A stretch of DNA of 64,000 bases from an uncultured Sulfitobacter sp. (GTDB lineage: Bacteria; Pseudomonadota; Alphaproteobacteria; Rhodobacterales; Rhodobacteraceae), in assembly GCA_937138475.1 (NCBI GenBank), contig CAKZPD010000033.1, positions 124,001 through 188,000 of the forward strand, read 5' to 3'. The position numbers and the translations under genes were made by a program. The notes under the pieces were generated by a model. That model was not told the DNA's origin and did no database searches. It saw nothing but the letters and a program-made list of their open reading frames with translations. Shown here piece after piece: positions 60,365-64,000 of this stretch (the stretch's first letter is position 1; the number at the start of each line of letters is the position of its first letter).

Positions 60365-61776
60365 TGGGTCAGCCTCAGTTGGTTGATCTGCCGGGCGATG
60401 GCCTGAAACGCCTCGGACAGTTCAATCCCTTCGACCCGGAAAAAGTGGCTGGGCGAGGATGCACAGTTCTGCATCGTGTCTGCCCCGTGGTCGGTTGTTT
60501 CAAAACCGATGGCCCAGATTACGATGCCCTGTGCCTTGGCGGCGTCGCAGATGTCGTCCAAAAGGCCATCGCCGTGTGATGCGGTGTATTTCTGCCAATA
60601 GTAGTAGGGCCGGTTATAATAAGAGACGTAATTATAAAGATACCATTGGAAGTTATAGTTGTTCCAATGCACATATTCGCTGCTTGAATTATAAGCCCAG
60701 CTTGAAATCCGGCTTGAGTTGCTGTTCTGCCCGTCGGTCATCAAAATCACGGTTTTCAGGGTTTCACTGTCGTCATAGGCGACCGGGCGATCGGCGAATG
60801 TGGCATCGACCACCGCGCCCGAGACCAAGGCATTGGTGATGGTGTTGAACGCCGGATCCAGCATCGCCACGGCCCATTTCATCCCCAAAAAGATCGAGGT
60901 TCCGGCCCGTGGGCGCAATTGGTCGATCTGGTCTTTCAGGGCCTGGGCGTCCTGGCTGATGGGGGTGATCCGCTCAAAGCTTTCGCGCGGGCAAACGGTG
61001 TCATAGCGGGTGTTTTGCTGCGATCCGGACTGAATCGAATAGGTGTTCCACTGAAAATGCTGCATCTGGCTATAGGTCGCCGACAGATCAAGCGCGCTGG
61101 CGCCAAAGTGGCTGTCGGGAAATTCCACGCAATGCGAATAGTTGTGATAATGGTTTGTGTTCAGTTGGTTATAGATGTTCGGCCCGGCATTTACATGTTC
61201 CGAATATGGCACAAGGCTAAGCGAGACAAGGTCCTGGGTCTCGGGGCGGATGACCGTATCGACAAAGGTGTTCGCCGCATCGCGCAGATTGGCCATCTTG
61301 TCGCCATATTTCATTGAGCCGGAAATATCCAAAACCACCGAAATCTCGACCTTGGAAACGCGCTCTTCGGCGCTGCCTTGGGCGGGAACGGGCAGGGAAT
61401 TCACGCCGACCATGCTCATGAATTGTGTGGGGCTTTGGCTGTTGGCATCGGCGACGACAGTGCGGAAATTCAACCCTTCGGTCACGGTGACGCCGCTTAG
61501 ATAGCTGGCCAGCCCGACCTTGTTAAAGTAATCGGCGACAACGGCGGCCGGGTCCAGGGTTTGATCCAGATCGGCGGCCGCCAGCACGGCACGGTCCAGG
61601 GTGTTTTGCAGCCGGGTGCGTTCCATTTCATTGCGCATCAGGTCAACGCCGATACCGCTGACCATCAACATCATCAGCAACATCATGATGGCAAAGATGG
61701 TGATCACACCGCCTTCGTCCCGGTGAAAGATGCGGATTTTGCCAAGGAAACGGACATGAAGTCTTGGATTGGCCAT
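60361..61776 (-). CDS. TadG-like von Willebrand A protein
   Basis: 471 residues from the ATG at 61776, preceded by AGGGGG. N-terminal TadG segment (FHRDEGGVITIFAIMMLLMMLMVSGIGVDLMRNEM), then a vWA domain with the metal site DISGSMKYG (150-158) and ILMTDGQNSNS (345-353). Residues 359-397 are very rich in Tyr, Trp and Asn, an unusual insert right after the second metal-site motif. First gene of the Tad-type trio; the secretin, ATPase and flp pilin genes are not in the window. Confidence 0.88.
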   Translation of the reverse strand: MANPRLHVRFLGKIRIFHRDEGGVITIFAIMMLLMMLMVSGIGVDLMRNEMERTRLQNTLDRAVLAAADLDQTLDPAAVVADYFNKVGLASYLSGVTVTEGLNFRTVVADANSQSPTQFMSMVGVNSLPVPAQGSAEERVSKVEISVVLDISGSMKYGDKMANLRDAANTFVDTVIRPETQDLVSLSLVPYSEHVNAGPNIYNQLNTNHYHNYSHCVEFPDSHFGASALDLSATYSQMQHFQWNTYSIQSGSQQNTRYDTVCPRESFERITPISQDAQALKDQIDQLRPRAGTSIFLGMKWAVAMLDPAFNTITNALVSGAVVDATFADRPVAYDDSETLKTVILMTDGQNSNSSRISSWAYNSSSEYVHWNNYNFQWYLYNYVSYYNRPYYYWQKYTASHGDGLLDDICDAAKAQGIVIWAIGFETTDHGADTMQNCASSPSHFFRVEGIELSEAFQAIARQINQLRLTQ

Positions 61777-62006
61777 CAGCGCTGCCCCCTTTGAATGCAG
61801 CACCGGTGGTGATGGCTGGGAAATATGTTCTAAATCTGGCGCAATCTGGACGGGGGTCGGGGAAAACCTGTCAAATTTACGATCAAACTGTCCTTGATCC
61901 TCATGATTACCTGTGTCAGCTTGTCGCAGTATATTGTAATAACTGCCTAATATTCATGACCCCAGGCAGCGCGCCAGCGGCACATTCCAACCAGGAGAAA
62001 ACCCCC

Positions 62007-63440
62007 GTGAACCAGCCGATAAAAGAGCCAAGCTTTCGCGAAAGCGTTGATCAGATGTTCAACCGGGCCGTCAGCCTGATGGATTTGTCGCCAGGTCTTG
62101 AGGAAAAGATACGCGTGTGCAACGCCACCTATACCGTGCGCTTTGGGGTGCGTTTGCGGGGCAAGATCCACACCTTTACCGGATATCGTTCGGTGCATTC
62201 CGAACATATGGAACCGGTCAAGGGCGGCATTCGGTATTCCATGGGGGTCAACCAGGACGAGGTCGAGGCGCTTGCCGCGCTGATGACCTATAAATGTGCC
62301 CTGGTTGAGGCCCCCTTCGGGGGATCCAAGGGCGGTTTGTGCATAGATCCGCGTGAATATGATGAACACGAGCTGGAGCAGATCACCCGCCGCTTTGCGT
62401 ATGAGCTGATCAAGCGCGATTTGATCAACCCGTCGCAGAACGTGCCGGCCCCCGATATGGGCACCGGCGAACGCGAGATGGCGTGGATCGCCGATCAATA
62501 TAAACGCATCCACACCACCGACATCAACGGCAATGCCTGTGTCACGGGCAAGCCGCTGAATGCCGGGGGTATCTCGGGCCGGGTCGAGGCGACGGGCCGC
62601 GGCGTGCAATTTGCGCTCCGGGCGTTTTTCCGCGACAGCGAAGGCGTTAAAAAGGCCGGGTTGACCGGCGATCTGGATGGCAAACGCGTAATCGTTCAGG
62701 GGCTTGGCAATGTGGGGTATCATGCGGCCAAGTTCTTGTCAGAGGAAGACGGCTGCAAGGTCATTGGTATCATCGAACATGACGGCGCGCTTTATAATCC
62801 TGCCGGATTGGAAGTCGAAAAAATTCGCGCCTGGATCGGCAAGCATGGCGGGATTTCTGGCTATTCCGATTCCCATCACGTCGACAAGGGCGCCAGTGTT
62901 CTGGAAGAGCCATGCGATATCTTGATCCCCGCCGCGATGGAGGGGGTGATCAACCTGAACAACGCCGATCGTATCAAGGCAAATCTGATCATCGAGGCGG
63001 CGAACGGGCCGGTGACGGCCGGGGCCGATCAGGTGCTGCGCGAAAAGGGCGTGGTGATTATTCCCGATATGTATGCCAATGCCGGCGGCGTGACCGTCAG
63101 CTATTTTGAGTGGGTCAAGAACCTGAGCCATATCCGCTTTGGCCGGATGCAACGCCGCCAGGAAGAATCGCGCCATCAGCTGTTGATCAACGAGCTGGAG
63201 CGCCTGTCCAAGGACAAGGAGCTGGGCTGGACCCTAAGCCCCGGTTTCAAGGATAAATATCTGCGCGGCGCGGACGAGCTTGAGCTGGTGCGTTCAGGCT
63301 TGGATGACACGATGCGCATCGCCTATCAGTCGATGGCCGATGTCTGGCACGGGCGCGATGATGTGGATGATCTGCGCACGGCGGCCTATCTGGTGGCAAT
63401 CGGCAAAGTGGCCGCCAGCTATCGCGCCAAGGGGCTTTAG
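62007..63440 (+). CDS. Glutamate dehydrogenase (Glu/Leu/Phe/Val dehydrogenase family)
   Basis: 477 residues from the GTG at 62007, with AGGAG (61993-61997) upstream; the ORF extends further but without a good ribosome binding site. MEPVKGGIRYSMGVNQDEVEALAALMTYKCALVEAPFGGSKGG contains the catalytic Lys region; PAPDMGTGEREMAWI and the NAD(P) motif VQGLGNVGYHAA follow. It interconverts glutamate and 2-oxoglutarate plus ammonia. It is divergent from the Tad genes. Confidence 0.92.
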   Translation: MNQPIKEPSFRESVDQMFNRAVSLMDLSPGLEEKIRVCNATYTVRFGVRLRGKIHTFTGYRSVHSEHMEPVKGGIRYSMGVNQDEVEALAALMTYKCALVEAPFGGSKGGLCIDPREYDEHELEQITRRFAYELIKRDLINPSQNVPAPDMGTGEREMAWIADQYKRIHTTDINGNACVTGKPLNAGGISGRVEATGRGVQFALRAFFRDSEGVKKAGLTGDLDGKRVIVQGLGNVGYHAAKFLSEEDGCKVIGIIEHDGALYNPAGLEVEKIRAWIGKHGGISGYSDSHHVDKGASVLEEPCDILIPAAMEGVINLNNADRIKANLIIEAANGPVTAGADQVLREKGVVIIPDMYANAGGVTVSYFEWVKNLSHIRFGRMQRRQEESRHQLLINELERLSKDKELGWTLSPGFKDKYLRGADELELVRSGLDDTMRIAYQSMADVWHGRDDVDDLRTAAYLVAIGKVAASYRAKGL

Positions 63441-63578
63441 GGCCGGGCCCCGCCACAGAGGGCAAGAAAATCTGAAAACGACGCCACCATGTCGAATTCG
63501 GCGTTTGCATGGGCCGGCCGGGTTGATACCAGTGGCAGGGCAGGGCCGCCGCGCCCTGTCATCTGTCAAGGAGAGATC

Positions 63579-64000
63579 ATGCGGTTTTCAGGGCTGCGCG
63601 TGTTGCGCGAGGGATTGACCGGAAACAAGGGCTGGCGGCCCCATTGGCGCGATCCGGCGCCAAAGGCCGAATATGATGCGCTGATCATTGGTGGCGGCGG
63701 GCACGGGCTTGCCACCGCCTATTACCTGGCCAAGCGATATGGGATGACCAACATCGCGGTTCTGGAAAAGGGTTATATCGGCGGCGGCAATGTGGGGCGC
63801 AACACCACGATCGTGCGGGCCAACTATTTCTTGCAGGGCAATTCCGAATTTTACAGCCACTCTCTGAAGCTGTGGGAAGGGCTTGAGCAGGATCTGAATT
63901 ACAACGTCATGCATTCCCAGCGCGGTCTGATCAACCTGTTCCATTCCGATGGGCAGCGCGATGCCTTTGTGCGGCGCGGCAATGCGATGATCAATCAGGG
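63579..64000 (+). CDS. soxB: Sarcosine oxidase beta subunit (5' part, cut by window edge)
   Basis: The first 140 codons are in the window. MRFSGLRVLREGLTGNKGW, then the FAD dinucleotide motif DALIIGGGGHGLATAYYLAKRYG and GGNVGRNTTIVRANYFL, the usual SoxB N-terminus. AAGGAGAG (63568-63575) is a strong ribosome binding site. The heterotetrameric enzyme demethylates sarcosine, with folate accepting the C1 unit. The soxD, soxA and soxG genes should follow beyond 64000. Confidence 0.93.
   Translation, partial: MRFSGLRVLREGLTGNKGWRPHWRDPAPKAEYDALIIGGGGHGLATAYYLAKRYGMTNIAVLEKGYIGGGNVGRNTTIVRANYFLQGNSEFYSHSLKLWEGLEQDLNYNVMHSQRGLINLFHSDGQRDAFVRRGNAMINQ

Overview
The window is about 60% GC except for one AT-rich block. 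It looks like chromosomal DNA of a marine alphaproteobacterium of the Rhodobacterales (Roseobacter group). The evidence is an adjacent sciP-ctrA pair (DUF1153 protein plus the CtrA cell-cycle regulator), a PCMT-like gene next to tolC and a PopZ-like gene, Tad-pilus TadE/TadG genes, a GTTC-N7-GTTC SOS box of the alphaproteobacterial type, and the overall gene order. Everything is read by eye from the sequence; no database search was possible, so family names rest on recognised motifs.

Layout. 1-663: 5' part of miaA (minus). 770-13014: a long plus-strand envelope cluster, pyrH-frr-uppS-cdsA-dxr-rseP-bamA-skp-fabZ-lpxA-lpxI-lpxB, covering nucleotide supply, ribosome recycling, isoprenoid and phospholipid precursors, outer-membrane assembly and lipid A synthesis. 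13042-15397: mnmA (minus), then sciP and ctrA. 15523-19947: ligA, recG and a 42-residue membrane peptide behind a LexA box. 19944-24417: an IscU-like scaffold, hisI, gluQ, trmFO, an enoyl-CoA hydratase and a thioesterase. 24596-25548: rplM-rpsI. 25549-27706: an AT-rich island inserted at the 3' end of rpsI. It carries a truncated integrase, a membrane gene split by a T9 tract, a small membrane/coiled-coil protein and att-like repeats. 27931-30549: PCMT-like gene, tolC, PopZ-like gene. 30602-43292: cobQ, a conserved small protein, efp, ygfZ-like gene, glycosyltransferase, ABC exporter, two aminotransferases, a crotonase and valS.

43509-45162 is a compact three-gene cassette: two DUF2589-like paralogues and a third small protein that resembles a trypsin-co-occurring (trypco2-like) domain. 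It sits behind an AT-rich palindrome and is the best candidate here for an undescribed system. 45316-48700: an orphan xanthine-dehydrogenase-family large subunit overlapping a DUF2235 hydrolase gene. 48702-53683: an RND efflux pair (minus). 53888-57523: YfgM-like gene, bamB-like gene and der. 57623-59283: a second DUF2235 gene and a small membrane protein. 59280-61776: three overlapping Tad-type genes (minus). 62007-64000: glutamate dehydrogenase and the start of a sarcosine oxidase beta gene.

A repeat of about 37 bp (core CCTCCGGCGGGGATATTT) occurs five times. Each copy lies in sense orientation at or just after the 3' end of a gene, and one copy supplies the stop codon of lpxB. No tRNA, rRNA, CRISPR array or intact insertion sequence was seen.
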